Part shown: positions 11,801-18,286 of the stretch, one piece after another
Numbering within the stretch: position 1 is the stretch's first letter
How the letters are laid out: each line of letters begins with the position of its first letter
Assembly: GCA_036504075.1 (NCBI GenBank)
Contig: DASXVX010000011.1
Location: forward strand, 1 to 55,077
Reading direction: 5' to 3'
Origin: DASXVX01 sp036504075
GTDB lineage: Bacteria; Bacillota; Sulfobacillia; Symbiobacteriales; Symbiobacteriaceae
Length of the DNA stretch: 55,077 nt
The notes under the pieces: generated by a model
Told to the model about the DNA's origin: nothing
Databases searched by the model: none
The model's input: only the letters and a program-made list of their open reading frames with translations
Program-made: the position numbers and the translations under genes

Positions 11801-12353
11801 TGGCCACGTCTGCAGAGCCGCTCTCTGGGACGGGCGGGGTGAACTTGACCATAGCATCGGGCTGCACGGTTGACACTTCGGCGCGCGCAGCCAGCTGGTT
11901 CGCCGCGACCTTGTCGCCGGTCACCACCAGGGCGTTTACCACCCACAGCGGCTGGATTTCCGTAATGTGGCCCTGGGCTCTGAGACGGGCCACCAGTGCC
12001 AGGACCTGTGCCTGACTGCGATCAGCGGTGTTGCGGAGGCTGTCTACCACGGCCTGCTTTACCTGGCCCCGTCGAGTCCCCGGATCGGAGACCGCCGCTT
12101 TTGCGTTGGCCTGCCTGGCTGCCCCGGGGGCGTCGGCCTGTTCTCCAAGGCCGACCAGGAAGCGAATTTGCCCCCCGCCGGCGTTGTGGAACAATTGAAC
12201 GAGTTCCGGATGAATCTTGGCTGCTGCGTTCTGGCCCGAGGTGTCTTCCGCTGCGGCAGAAGTAGCGGAGAGAAGCAGTTGCATCCCGAGAACGAGCAGA
12301 AGTAACCACGCCCGGATCTGGACCTTACCTTTGGTGACACTGATAGTACTCAC
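5853..12353 (-). CDS. Giant secreted subtilisin-like (S8) protease with propeller blocks and dockerin-like end
   Basis: A 2166-residue product. The GTG at 12353 is chosen because AGGAGG (12361-12366) precedes it by 7 bases and a signal peptide follows at once (AWLLLLVLGMQLLLSATSAAA). An upstream ATG at 12437 lies inside the predicted promoter. Residues 50-180 look like an inhibitory propeptide. The S8 triad is visible: Asp215 in LDTGVDW, His262 in GHGTHT, Ser436 in GTSMATP, with oxyanion Asn365. After residue 500 come carboxypeptidase-regulatory-like beta-sandwiches alternating with three ~330-residue blocks of PQQ/quinoprotein-like propeller repeats (WPQFRGG..HTG, YALDAATGATLW). The end (about 2105-2160) has dockerin-like loops (DVNQDGVIDAADL, VPDGRIDLQDLY). 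It shares the dockerin theme with the neighbouring secreted protein. No cofactor use of the propellers can be claimed. Confidence 0.9.
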   Translation of the reverse strand: MSTISVTKGKVQIRAWLLLLVLGMQLLLSATSAAAEDTSGQNAAAKIHPELVQLFHNAGGGQIRFLVGLGEQADAPGAARQANAKAAVSDPGTRRGQVKQAVVDSLRNTADRSQAQVLALVARLRAQGHITEIQPLWVVNALVVTGDKVAANQLAARAEVSTVQPDAMVKFTPPVPESGSADVATASQWNLDLIGAPQAWNLGFKGSGVVIASLDTGVDWTHPALKANFRGYDPAHPETPITAGNWLDLVSGQTTPYDDIGHGTHTTGTAVGYDLAQDKAVGVAPGAKWIAVKAFDAEGASYSLLLTAGQWLLAPTDGNGVAHPAWAPDIINNSWGGKPGVNEILHTMVQNWRAAGIFPVFAAGNKGSDAATVSPPGNYPESYAVAAVDSNKTLAWFSSRGPSPYAGVLKPDISAPGVSVYSSLPGNGYGTYDGTSMATPHVAGTAALVLSAAPTLTVAQLQQTITNTATPLTDYDYPSSPNYGYGVGLVNAYEAVRTVAHTGTLSGTVRDGATLQPVAATLTLQPSGAQATSRADTGSYAISLPAGTYTLTVAAYGYSTATYTVTIADQATTVRDVLLTSLPKGMLQGRVTDQATGSALPGAAVSLAEDPKVAPVLTDNDGHYSLQGLIGTYTVQVRATGYDMAQVTAGIAANATTTLDVALVKAFLKPDEWPQFRGGPGHTGYNDSILRPPLTKLWTAVQPSMGSFALPPIVAGGRVFVSDATTKQVYALDAATGATLWSRSVDGYDTPISSVYLDGQVVVVSDNANAYSFDATTGNPLWNLKLPDQYFARYAPATDGKQVYVSTTQGATSTLYALDHTGSIRWQNRVSAGTPAVGDGKVFAAGWGAATAYSADSGDQLWQWTCGCSTDYELNPIYSDGLVLFWGGVVRNTLYALDGTTGELRWQVTYATGEPAVWNGSVFVPVAGTKIARVKLETGEVLNTYGAGTTTAANKLSIANGVLYVGSLAAQDAQTGSVLFSYKSGSWSNAYFAPVIADNRVFILDGGKLTAFAAVSQPVEGTLIGLVTDAGTGAPLAGATVTLESTSRVATADHNGLYTLTGAAGAYTALVQAYGYQDLRLPVTLPATPTRLDFALQAEPRAAVTGRVTDAVTGTPIAGASLRVLEDYRTPVAASDANGDFRLETYSGTYTLRTRHPGYLTTTIPVTLPAGSDTPISVSLKPVYPRPEDWVSEFGRPDHRGQTDNLLAPPLTTVWTGPALMSETRPVVGDGRVFVLTADLMLRAFNLATGQELWSRLANSGGTSPAYDRNVVYVTDRDGLSAYVADTGDLLWSVNLYHSSTSSSPTAKDGRVFLVSNGTLYAEDGESGSLLWSRSVGGDNSSPAVVDGVVYMSGGGPKDYALDAATGELLWVRDGCGGCSSGGGQTSVVGEGLLLEVDFMTGNLNAIDVTTGLLRWKRGGTTGVPAIIDGIIYAGTGSNTLALDPANGNVFYTLPVTGRLAGANGYLYGNGVTAVKLSDQTVSGPYLSSGSAVIVAEDVVVAVTGTTGFTVLKPVNPVPPNGSIRGTVRGRGTPDGPLKATVSVAGRTVSSDGATGEFRLRVPVGTWTISVTADGWGTVSQPVTVDTNQTVTADFRLDPVPKGAVSGTVTDMVTGSPVAGAQLTVLEDPKVPAALTGADGAFRLDLAPGSYTVRAEAPGYRLATYPTVVASGVTTPAALSLFPGPAGDCPMDRCAPDRSGQSASLGRPPYAPSWVSGILPGWAFPVSQPAMARGKVFVGNRGGALVALNLQTGATVWSRNLDTVNNWSPGTPAYGDGKVFAGNGNGRLYAVDADTGSILWQAQLNDNSHGTATPAVYKDGKVYVAASGTVGTVYAFDATSGRKLWERGILTNTSAVVVAGGRVYAVAYGPRVYAFDAATGATVWMTDESDGWTGWEDSGLAYDRGVLLVRPKYKGTIRAYDAATGARLWEQPGGIPATAGGIVYDHSAGTLSARDLHTGNLLWTLPVSVNSATPTPVLTGNILLLGGVTAVDVEARQVVWTYSAGTTIQPVAGEGFLLLTDSSGYLIALKSSPTVGVAVAPELRTNAAGVTVTLSGNGQNKTARSTSDGLAVFTGVPAGTYTLTASGGFYLPDSHAYSIPAAGGIVGPLRPVPGDVNQDGVIDAADLLLLAGQWGTTSPALDMVPDGRIDLQDLYAAARGSGRHSP

Positions 12354-12408
12354 GGTTGGACCTCCTGCCTGAATGGTGACCCCATAAGTAAATCCCAAGA
12401 ATAAGCAT

Positions 12409-12437
12409 ATTATTAAGGTGGTAATTTCTCGGTGCAA
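12409..12437 (-). promoter_or_regulatory. Sigma-A-type promoter for the subtilisin-like gene
   Basis: On the minus strand TTGCAC (12432-12437) and AATAAT (12409-12414) are separated by exactly 17 bases. Predicted transcription would begin about 50 bases before the GTG start at 12353, leaving room for the AGGAGG ribosome site. Confidence 0.55.
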
Positions 12438-12525
12438 AATTGAATTCCCTTCAAGTCAGGGTAATCCCGCTCTGAAACGTCCGGGCCAAGCCCGCGGCCG
12501 ACCGACGCATGTGGCGCGGTATACG

Positions 12526-12565
12526 AAAAAACAGGAGCAAGCCCAGGGGTTTGCTCCTGTTTTTT
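12526..12565. terminator. Perfectly symmetric bidirectional terminator in a divergent gap
   Basis: AAAAAACAGGAGCAA (12526-12540) and TTGCTCCTGTTTTTT (12551-12565) are exact complements around a 10-base loop. Each strand therefore has a 9-bp stem (CAGGAGCAA) followed by six Ts. Both flanking genes point away from it, so the transcript it ends is unknown. Confidence 0.85.
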
Positions 12566-12650
12566 CCTTACTGAGAACGACCCGGTCCCCGAGGGGGCTA
12601 GCCCGTCCGAGTATACCGGCAACGCCGGGCCAAGGGGAAGAATAGACCAT

Positions 12651-12912
12651 TTCGCTATACATGCACACGATAGTAACAAACTATAGATAGGGCGAAATTC
12701 GCGGCCAATAAAAGAGGGCCGAAATAAAGATATAGCGAATTACATGTGCGACAAACTGGGGACCACATCGACCTGTATGAGGCTGACCGGAGCCCCGCGA
12801 GGTCGGCTGGCGCCGCCAGATACGGAAAGAGCCCGTCCAAACGCATGTGAATGTTATCTCAATCACAACCACTTATACGGACTGCAGCGAAATAGATGTT
12901 AGTTATAGCGAA
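12651..12912. repeat. Three exact copies of TATAGCGAA (putative operator)
   Basis: Copies lie at 12651-12659 (minus), 12731-12739 (plus) and 12904-12912 (plus). A weaker relative (GCAGCGAAATA) is near 12886. Three exact 9-mers within 262 bases is far above chance. The site could bind a regulator of the dsr island or of the divergent protease gene. Confidence 0.5.
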
Positions 12913-13071
12913 CGAAGTAGACAATGCATACCGAAATCTACCGTGTGCATCGACCAGTGAGGCCGGCCACGGAGACTTATTGAATGGTGGAGGGAGGACA
13001 AGCGCCATTTTCGGTCGGTGTTGCATCGCAGCATCAAATCCAAGACCCGAGCCAGAAAGGAGATCGTTATC

Positions 13072-14409
13072 ATGAGCGCCACGCAGAAAAGCACAGGGCT
13101 TCCGGTTACGAAAAAGCGCAGCCCGCTTCTGGCCAGCGAAGACTGGTGGTCGGTATATCTCGGTCTGTTCCTCGTCGTAATCACCTGGATCGCGTTTGCT
13201 GTTCAGTCCCCGCTCAACATCCTCAAGAAGGCCATTCCGGTTTCGTGGCCCAGCAGCGCCCTCATGGCGCACTTTGGCACGAACTACACCGCCTACATCT
13301 TCATGTTCCTTCTGCTGGGCGCAATCACGTCCGTGGGCATCGCCGTCATGGGCGGAAAGGTCAGCAATTACGTGCCCGCCTTCACGGTCCTGTTCGCCAG
13401 CGCCCTGCTGATCCTGGTGCTCGGCAGCCAGCAGACGCTGAAGAAGTACGGCCTGGAGTACCCGTTCTGGGCGCTGGTCATCGGTCTGATCATCGGTAAC
13501 CTCTGGACGCTGCCGGAGTGGCTCAAGGCGGCCACCAACCGGACGGAATTCTTTATTAAGACCGGCATCGTACTCCTTGGCGCCAACCTCTCTTTCAACG
13601 TCATCATCAAGGGCGGCGTGTGGGGCTTCCTGGAAGCGGCCCTGATCGTGGCCGGCGGCTTCACCACGGCGTTCATCGTGGCCAAGAAGCTGGGCTTCGA
13701 TAACAAGTTTGCGGCGGTGCTGGGCGCCGGCGGCTCCGTCTGCGGCGTCTCGGCTGCGATCGCCGTCGGCGGTGCCGTGGAGGCCGACGAGAAGCATGTC
13801 GGCTACGTCTCCTCGCTGGTCGTTCTGTACGCCCTCGTCCTGATCTTCCTCCTGCCGGCGCTCGGCAAGGCCCTGGGCCTGACCGACTACGTCACGGGCG
13901 CTTGGATCGGCGGTTCGGAGCTGGCGGACGCCGCCGGCCTCGCCGCTGCGGCCATCGTCTCCGACAAGGCCGTCAAGGCGTTCTCCCTGGTCAAGCTGAA
14001 CCGTGACGTCATGATCGGCTTCCTCTGCTTCATCTTCGCCTGGATCGCCGTCACCCGTTGGGACACCAAGAAGGCCGGTGCCACCCGTCCCGACCCGAAG
14101 GTCATGTGGGATCGCTTCCCCAAGTTCGTGCTCGCCTTCCTGGCCGCTTCGATGCTGGTGACCTGGCTGGAGCGGATCTACGGTGCGCCGATTTCCGCGA
14201 ACGTCGTGGCTAACCTGAACGCCATCCGCAGTTGGCTCTTTGTCATCGCCTTCCTCTGCATCGGCTGCAACACGAAGATCAAGGACGTTCGGGCCATGGG
14301 CTCCAAGCCCATCATCGCCTTCACGGCCGTGGTGCTGGTCAATGTCATCATGGGCTTCATCCTGGCGAACCTCTTCTTCGGCGGCATCATCGCTTCGCCA
14401 TTGAAGTAA
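13072..14409 (+). CDS. yeiH: YeiH/UPF0324-family putative sulfate (or sulfite) exporter
   Basis: A 445-residue integral membrane protein of the PSE family (UPF0324, Cons_hypoth698). The ATG at 13072 follows AAAGGAG by 9 bases; an in-frame start 18 codons earlier lacks such a site. About ten hydrophobic segments are visible, with the family core GGSVCGVSAAIAVGGAV near the middle and IGCNTKIKDV close to the end. As the first gene of the dsr island, 96 bases upstream of dsrA, it probably moves sulfate, sulfite or a related oxyanion across the membrane. Family transport direction is only presumed from homologues; substrate is inferred from context. Confidence 0.85.
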   Translation: MSATQKSTGLPVTKKRSPLLASEDWWSVYLGLFLVVITWIAFAVQSPLNILKKAIPVSWPSSALMAHFGTNYTAYIFMFLLLGAITSVGIAVMGGKVSNYVPAFTVLFASALLILVLGSQQTLKKYGLEYPFWALVIGLIIGNLWTLPEWLKAATNRTEFFIKTGIVLLGANLSFNVIIKGGVWGFLEAALIVAGGFTTAFIVAKKLGFDNKFAAVLGAGGSVCGVSAAIAVGGAVEADEKHVGYVSSLVVLYALVLIFLLPALGKALGLTDYVTGAWIGGSELADAAGLAAAAIVSDKAVKAFSLVKLNRDVMIGFLCFIFAWIAVTRWDTKKAGATRPDPKVMWDRFPKFVLAFLAASMLVTWLERIYGAPISANVVANLNAIRSWLFVIAFLCIGCNTKIKDVRAMGSKPIIAFTAVVLVNVIMGFILANLFFGGIIASPLK

Positions 14410-14505
14410 TCGCCGGGGTTTACGGTGGCAGGCGGCTGCTCCCGCCGACCGCCTGCCATTCCATACGGAACCGATCCGGGAAGAAGCAAGGAGGTGCCAG
14501 AAACC

Positions 14506-15726
14506 ATGGCTGATTCCAAGACCCCGAACCTCGACGAACTCGAGAAGGGGCCATGGCCCAGTTTTGCGACGGAAATCAAGAAAGCTGCCGCGACGAAGGC
14601 CAACGCCAAAGGTCTGATGATGCAGCTTGAGCGCTCCTACAAGGAGAAGCGCGGCCACTGGAAGCACGGCGGCATCGTCGGCGTGAAGGGTTACGGCGGC
14701 GGCGTCATCGGCCGGTATTCCGACAGCCCCCAGGAGAACCCCGAGGTGGCTGAGTTCCACACCATTCGGGTCAACCAGCCCGCCGGCTGGTTCTACAACA
14801 CGGACTCCCTCCGCAAAATCTGCGACATCTGGGACAAGTATGGCAGCGGCCTGACCAACTTCCACGGCGCCACGGGCGATGTGATCCTGCTGGGTACCAC
14901 GACGGCTAACTTGCAGCCCGCGTTTGACGAACTGGCGGACGCCGGGTTCGACCTGGGCGGTTCCGGCTCGGCCCTGCGGACCCCGAGCTGCTGCGCCGGC
15001 CAGGCCCGCTGCGAGTTTGCCTGCTTTGACAGCATGGCGCTCTGTCACGAGCTGACCATGGCCTTCCAGAATCAGTTGCACCGCCCCATGTGGCCTTACA
15101 AGTTCAAGATCAAGATGTCCGCTTGCGGCAACGATTGCGTCGCCGCCATCGGTCGGTCGGACTTCTCCGTCATCGGTACCTGGCGGGATTCCCTGGTGAT
15201 CGACCAGGCGGCGGTCAAGGAGTATGCGGCCGAGGGCCTGGACATCCGGGGCCGGGTCTGCGAACCCTGCCCGACCAAGTGCCTGAAGTTCGATGAGAAG
15301 AACGCCGAGCTGACGGTCAACGCCGAGGAGTGCGTCCGTTGCATGCACTGCATCAACGCGATGCCGAAGGCGATTGCACCGGGCAAGGAGCGGGGCGCTA
15401 CGATCCTCGTCGGCGGCAAGGCGCCGATCGTCCATTCGCCGCTCATGTCCTGGGTCATCGTCCCGTTCATGAAGATCGAGGAGCCGTTCACCGAAGTGAA
15501 GGACCTGCTGCTCAAGATCTGGGAGTGGTGGGACGAGAACGCCAAAAACCGGGAGCGCCTAGGCGAGACCATCGTCCGCAAGGGCATGCGCAACTTCCTG
15601 AAGGCCGTCGAACTCGAAGCCAAGCCGCAAATGGTCTTCCAGCCGCGTGCCAACCCGTTCTACTTCTGGTGGCCGGACGAGATCAACAGTTCGGACCCCG
15701 CGTCTGAAGAAACCAGCAACGATTAG
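14506..15726 (+). CDS. dsrA: Dissimilatory sulfite reductase alpha subunit
   Basis: A 406-residue DsrA. The ATG at 14506 follows AAGGAGGTG with normal spacing. The siroheme/[4Fe-4S] ligands are present: Cys163-X5-Cys169 (CAGQARC) and Cys207-X3-Cys211 (CGNDC). A ferredoxin-like insertion carries CEPCPTKC and CVRCMHC near residues 250-285. With DsrB it forms the alpha2-beta2 enzyme that reduces sulfite at siroheme and loads sulfur on DsrC. It is followed 13 bases later by dsrB. All expected ligands are intact, so an active enzyme is likely. Sequence alone does not settle reductive versus oxidative use, but no dsrEFH or dsrL accompanies it. Confidence 0.96.
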   Translation: MADSKTPNLDELEKGPWPSFATEIKKAAATKANAKGLMMQLERSYKEKRGHWKHGGIVGVKGYGGGVIGRYSDSPQENPEVAEFHTIRVNQPAGWFYNTDSLRKICDIWDKYGSGLTNFHGATGDVILLGTTTANLQPAFDELADAGFDLGGSGSALRTPSCCAGQARCEFACFDSMALCHELTMAFQNQLHRPMWPYKFKIKMSACGNDCVAAIGRSDFSVIGTWRDSLVIDQAAVKEYAAEGLDIRGRVCEPCPTKCLKFDEKNAELTVNAEECVRCMHCINAMPKAIAPGKERGATILVGGKAPIVHSPLMSWVIVPFMKIEEPFTEVKDLLLKIWEWWDENAKNRERLGETIVRKGMRNFLKAVELEAKPQMVFQPRANPFYFWWPDEINSSDPASEETSND

Positions 15727-15739
15727 TGAGGTGAAGGAA

Positions 15740-16798
15740 ATGCCTCGTACGGACTTTGGCCCCCCCAAGTATACCGAGATGCTGCCGCCGGTCATCCAGG
15801 AGAACTACGGCAAGTGGAAGTACCATGAGATCCCGCAGCCGGGCGTTCTGAAGCACGTCTCCGAGACCGGCGCCGCCCTGTACACCGTTCGGATCGGCTC
15901 GCCTCGTCTCTTGAGCATCGACTTCCTCCGGAATATCTGCGACCTGGCCGACAAGTATTGCGGCGGCTACCTCCGCTTTACGTCCCGGCATAACGTGGAG
16001 TTCCTGCTCTCCGAAGCGCAGAACGTCGACCCGTTGCTGGCCGAACTGGCTGCGCAGGGCCTGCCGGTAGGCGGCACGGGCAACTCCATCAGCAACATCG
16101 TGCATACCCAGGGCTGGGTCCACTGCCACACCCCGGCGACCGACGCCTCGGCCGTGGTGAAGTCGGTCATGGACGACCTGACCGGCTACTTCACCTCCAT
16201 GACGCTGCCGGCCAAGTGCCGTGTCGCCCTGGCCTGCTGCATCAATATGTGCGGTGCGGTCCACTGCTCCGACATCGCCATCGTGGGCATCCACCGGAAG
16301 CCCCCGAAAGTCGACCACGAGATGTTCGCCAAGGTCTCGGAGATTCCCAACGTGGTGGCGGCCTGCCCGACGCTGGCGATCAAGCCGAATCCCAAGACCA
16401 AGTCGGTCGATATCAACGAAGAGCGCTGCATGTACTGCGGCAACTGCTATACGATGTCGCCGGCGCTGGACATCGTCGATCCGGAGAACGACGGCGTCGC
16501 GATCTTCGTGGGCGGCAAGGTCTCCAACGCCCGCTCGGGCCCCATGTTCTCCCGCCTGGCGATCCCGTACCTGCCCAACAATCCGCCGCGGTGGCCCGAG
16601 GTCACCGACGCGGTCCGCAAGCTGGTCGAGGTCTGGGCGGCCAACGCCCACCCGGGCGAGCGGTATGGCGAGTGGATCAATCGGATCGGCTGGGAACGGT
16701 TCTTCAAGCTGACCGACCTGCCGTTCACGGACAAGCATATCGACGACTTCACGTACGCGGCCCCGACGTTCCGGTCGACCACGAATTTCAAGTTCTAA
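15740..16798 (+). CDS. dsrB: Dissimilatory sulfite reductase beta subunit
   Basis: A 352-residue DsrB beginning at ATG 15740 behind GTGAAGGAA. It contains the characteristic segment TQGWVHCHTPATDA (Cys129) and CCINMCG (Cys166, Cys167-X3-Cys171) that binds the siroheme-linked cluster. A ferredoxin-like domain has AACPTLAI and CMYCGNC near residues 214-235. The subunit pairs with DsrA just upstream. The gene that usually follows dsrB in many sulfate reducers, dsrD, is absent; a ferredoxin gene comes instead. Confidence 0.96.
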   Translation: MPRTDFGPPKYTEMLPPVIQENYGKWKYHEIPQPGVLKHVSETGAALYTVRIGSPRLLSIDFLRNICDLADKYCGGYLRFTSRHNVEFLLSEAQNVDPLLAELAAQGLPVGGTGNSISNIVHTQGWVHCHTPATDASAVVKSVMDDLTGYFTSMTLPAKCRVALACCINMCGAVHCSDIAIVGIHRKPPKVDHEMFAKVSEIPNVVAACPTLAIKPNPKTKSVDINEERCMYCGNCYTMSPALDIVDPENDGVAIFVGGKVSNARSGPMFSRLAIPYLPNNPPRWPEVTDAVRKLVEVWAANAHPGERYGEWINRIGWERFFKLTDLPFTDKHIDDFTYAAPTFRSTTNFKF

Positions 16799-16818
16799 GT
16801 TTGTCCCGGCCGGATCTG

Positions 16819-16860
16819 GGGGTGGCCCTGTCACCACGGCCACGGAGCGGTGGCCACCCC
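16819..16860 (+). other. GC-rich hairpin between dsrB and the ferredoxin gene
   Basis: GGGGTGGCC (16819-16827) pairs with GGCCACCCC (16852-16860), with further pairing inside. No T-tract follows, so it is more likely an mRNA stabiliser or processing site than a terminator. Confidence 0.4.
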
Positions 16861-16906
16861 GGGTTCCTCCCGTCGGATTCATGTCTGCGCAAGGAGGTGG
16901 CCCCCT

Positions 16907-17095
16907 GTGTACATGGTGAGCATCGATGCAGAAAAGTGCGAAGGCTGCAAGGAGTGCACGGAGATCTGTCCCGTCAGCCTGCTGGGCATGAAGGGCGATA
17001 AGGCTGAGGTCGTGGGTGACGCTTCCGAATGCATGGGCTGCGAGAGTTGCCTCTCGGTTTGCCCGTCGGGTGCCGTTGAGGTCAAGGAGTACTAA
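16907..17095 (+). CDS. Small 2[4Fe-4S] ferredoxin in the dsr operon
   Basis: A 62-residue ferredoxin with two CxxCxxCxxxCP motifs (CEGCKECTEICP and CMGCESCLSVCP). GTG at 16907 is preferred because GGAGG ends 9 bases before it; the ATG at 16913 is a possible alternative at a looser distance of 15. The position between dsrB and dsrC suggests that it carries electrons to DsrAB. That partnership is inferred from gene order. It is followed by dsrC after 15 bases. Confidence 0.92.
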   Translation: MYMVSIDAEKCEGCKECTEICPVSLLGMKGDKAEVVGDASECMGCESCLSVCPSGAVEVKEY

Positions 17096-17110
17096 ACGGA
17101 GGTGTCGCAC

Positions 17111-17422
17111 ATGTCCGATTTGAAGGCACTGGGCGTTACCGTCGACGAGGACGGTTTTGTCGAGGACCCGGAAATCTGGAACGAGACCATCGCCCTGGCC
17201 CTGGCCAAGACCGAGGATGTGACCGAGTTGACCGAAGATCACTGGAAGATCGTCAACTATCTGCGTAACTACTATCTGACCTACGGCATGGCGCCGATGA
17301 TTCGCAAGGTGGTAAAGGAAACCGGGTACGACCTGCAGCGTATCTACGTACTGTTCCCCAGCGGCCCAGCCAAGGGCGCCTGCAAGATTGCCGGCCTGCC
17401 GAAGCCGACCGGCTGCGTGTAA
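17111..17422 (+). CDS. dsrC: DsrC, sulfur-carrier partner of sulfite reductase
   Basis: A 103-residue DsrC/TusE-family protein, ATG 17111 behind ACGGAGG. The flexible C-terminal arm carries both redox cysteines, Cys91-X10-Cys102, with Cys102 penultimate as in canonical DsrC. In the established scheme DsrAB produces a DsrC trisulfide that DsrMK(JOP) then reduces, linking sulfite reduction to the membrane. The gene sits between the ferredoxin and the first DsrM gene. A strong hairpin follows it at 17434-17469. Confidence 0.95.
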   Translation: MSDLKALGVTVDEDGFVEDPEIWNETIALALAKTEDVTELTEDHWKIVNYLRNYYLTYGMAPMIRKVVKETGYDLQRIYVLFPSGPAKGACKIAGLPKPTGCV

Positions 17423-17433
17423 TGAGCGTGTAG

Positions 17434-17469
17434 CCCGAGGGCAGGGTTGTGACTTTCCCTGCTCTCGGG
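17434..17469 (+). other. Strong hairpin after dsrC (mRNA stabiliser or processing site)
   Basis: CCCGAGGGCAGGG (17434-17446) pairs with CCCTGCTCTCGGG (17457-17469), 13 pairs with one G-U, around a 10-base loop. No T-run follows, so transcription probably continues into dsrM. Such structures can raise the level of the upstream message. Confidence 0.55.
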
Positions 17470-17509
17470 ACATGGGCCCTGTGATATTTCCGGGGGAGGG
17501 GTGGAGGGT

Positions 17510-18286
17510 ATGGCAAGCGTGTTCTTGTGGTTGGCCCTGGGCTTCTTCGCACTCATGGTGGTTTATCGGTTCGTAAAGATCTCGTCCATGCCGCTCCATC
17601 TTCGGTGGGAACTCTACCCGTCGCCGCTGGAGCCGAACAACTACGGCGGCTCGTTTATGGAGAACGTCGATTTCATCAATAAGCCCCGGCCGCATCTGGC
17701 GCTGGGCGGGGTCCGGGAACTGGCTTCGGAGGTTTTTTTCCTAAAGAAGGTGCGGGAGCACAATCGCCACGGCCTCTGGCCTTTCTCGCTGGCCATGCAC
17801 TGGGGCACGTACCTGCTGTTCTGCTGGCTGCTGCTGTCGGCTGCCGGCCTCGCTTCGGCGGCACATGCGGTGGACCTGATCGCCTGCCTACTTGGCGCTC
17901 TGGGGTGCCTGGGCCTGATCGTCAAGCGGGCGACGAACCGGGAACTGGCGGCCTACACGGCCCCGGTGGATTTCTTCAACCTGCTGTTCCTCCTGGCGAT
18001 TTTCGCCACGGGCCTGGTGGGGTGGACCGGCCTGCACAAAACCGTATTTGGCCTCTTCCTGGTGTACATGCCGTTTACCCGGCTGTTCCACTTCGTGGCC
18101 AAGTACTTTACGTTCGACAAGATCTTCTGGGACGACCGCTTGAACCTGCGGGGTTCCGACATCGAAAAGCGGATTCAGACCCAGCTTGGTTATAAAGTGA
18201 CCTGGGGCGCGGCGCACATCGCGGCGGGCAAGACCTGGGTGGATCAGGTCATGATCACCGATGCGAGGGAGGGCAACAAGCAATGA
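17510..18286 (+). CDS. dsrM: DsrM-like cytochrome b subunit (first copy, NarI-type)
   Basis: A 258-residue membrane protein related to the NarI/DsrM heme-b family. ATG 17510 is favoured by GGGAGGG nine bases upstream; GTG 17501 lies too close to its site. It has one N-terminal anchor segment and about four more hydrophobic helices, with histidines such as AMHWGTYL and FHFVAKYF suited to bind heme b. It overlaps the following dsrK by ATGA, so the two are translationally coupled. The pair would oxidise menaquinol and pass electrons to the HdrD-like subunit. It is clearly different from the second DsrM at 20493. Confidence 0.82.
   Translation: MASVFLWLALGFFALMVVYRFVKISSMPLHLRWELYPSPLEPNNYGGSFMENVDFINKPRPHLALGGVRELASEVFFLKKVREHNRHGLWPFSLAMHWGTYLLFCWLLLSAAGLASAAHAVDLIACLLGALGCLGLIVKRATNRELAAYTAPVDFFNLLFLLAIFATGLVGWTGLHKTVFGLFLVYMPFTRLFHFVAKYFTFDKIFWDDRLNLRGSDIEKRIQTQLGYKVTWGAAHIAAGKTWVDQVMITDAREGNKQ

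Larger units (their letters stand above)
12438..13071. other. Divergent regulatory region between secreted protease and dsr island
   Basis: About 630 bases without a convincing gene; short open frames here lack ribosome sites. It is visibly richer in A and T than its surroundings. It contains the symmetric terminator at 12526-12565 and three copies of TATAGCGAA. No clear -35/-10 pair was found for the dsr side. Confidence 0.6.

Noticed and set aside
12655..12872. Short minus-strand frames in the divergent region that might encode small proteins
   Set aside because: No Shine-Dalgarno sequence or recognisable composition; the region looks regulatory.
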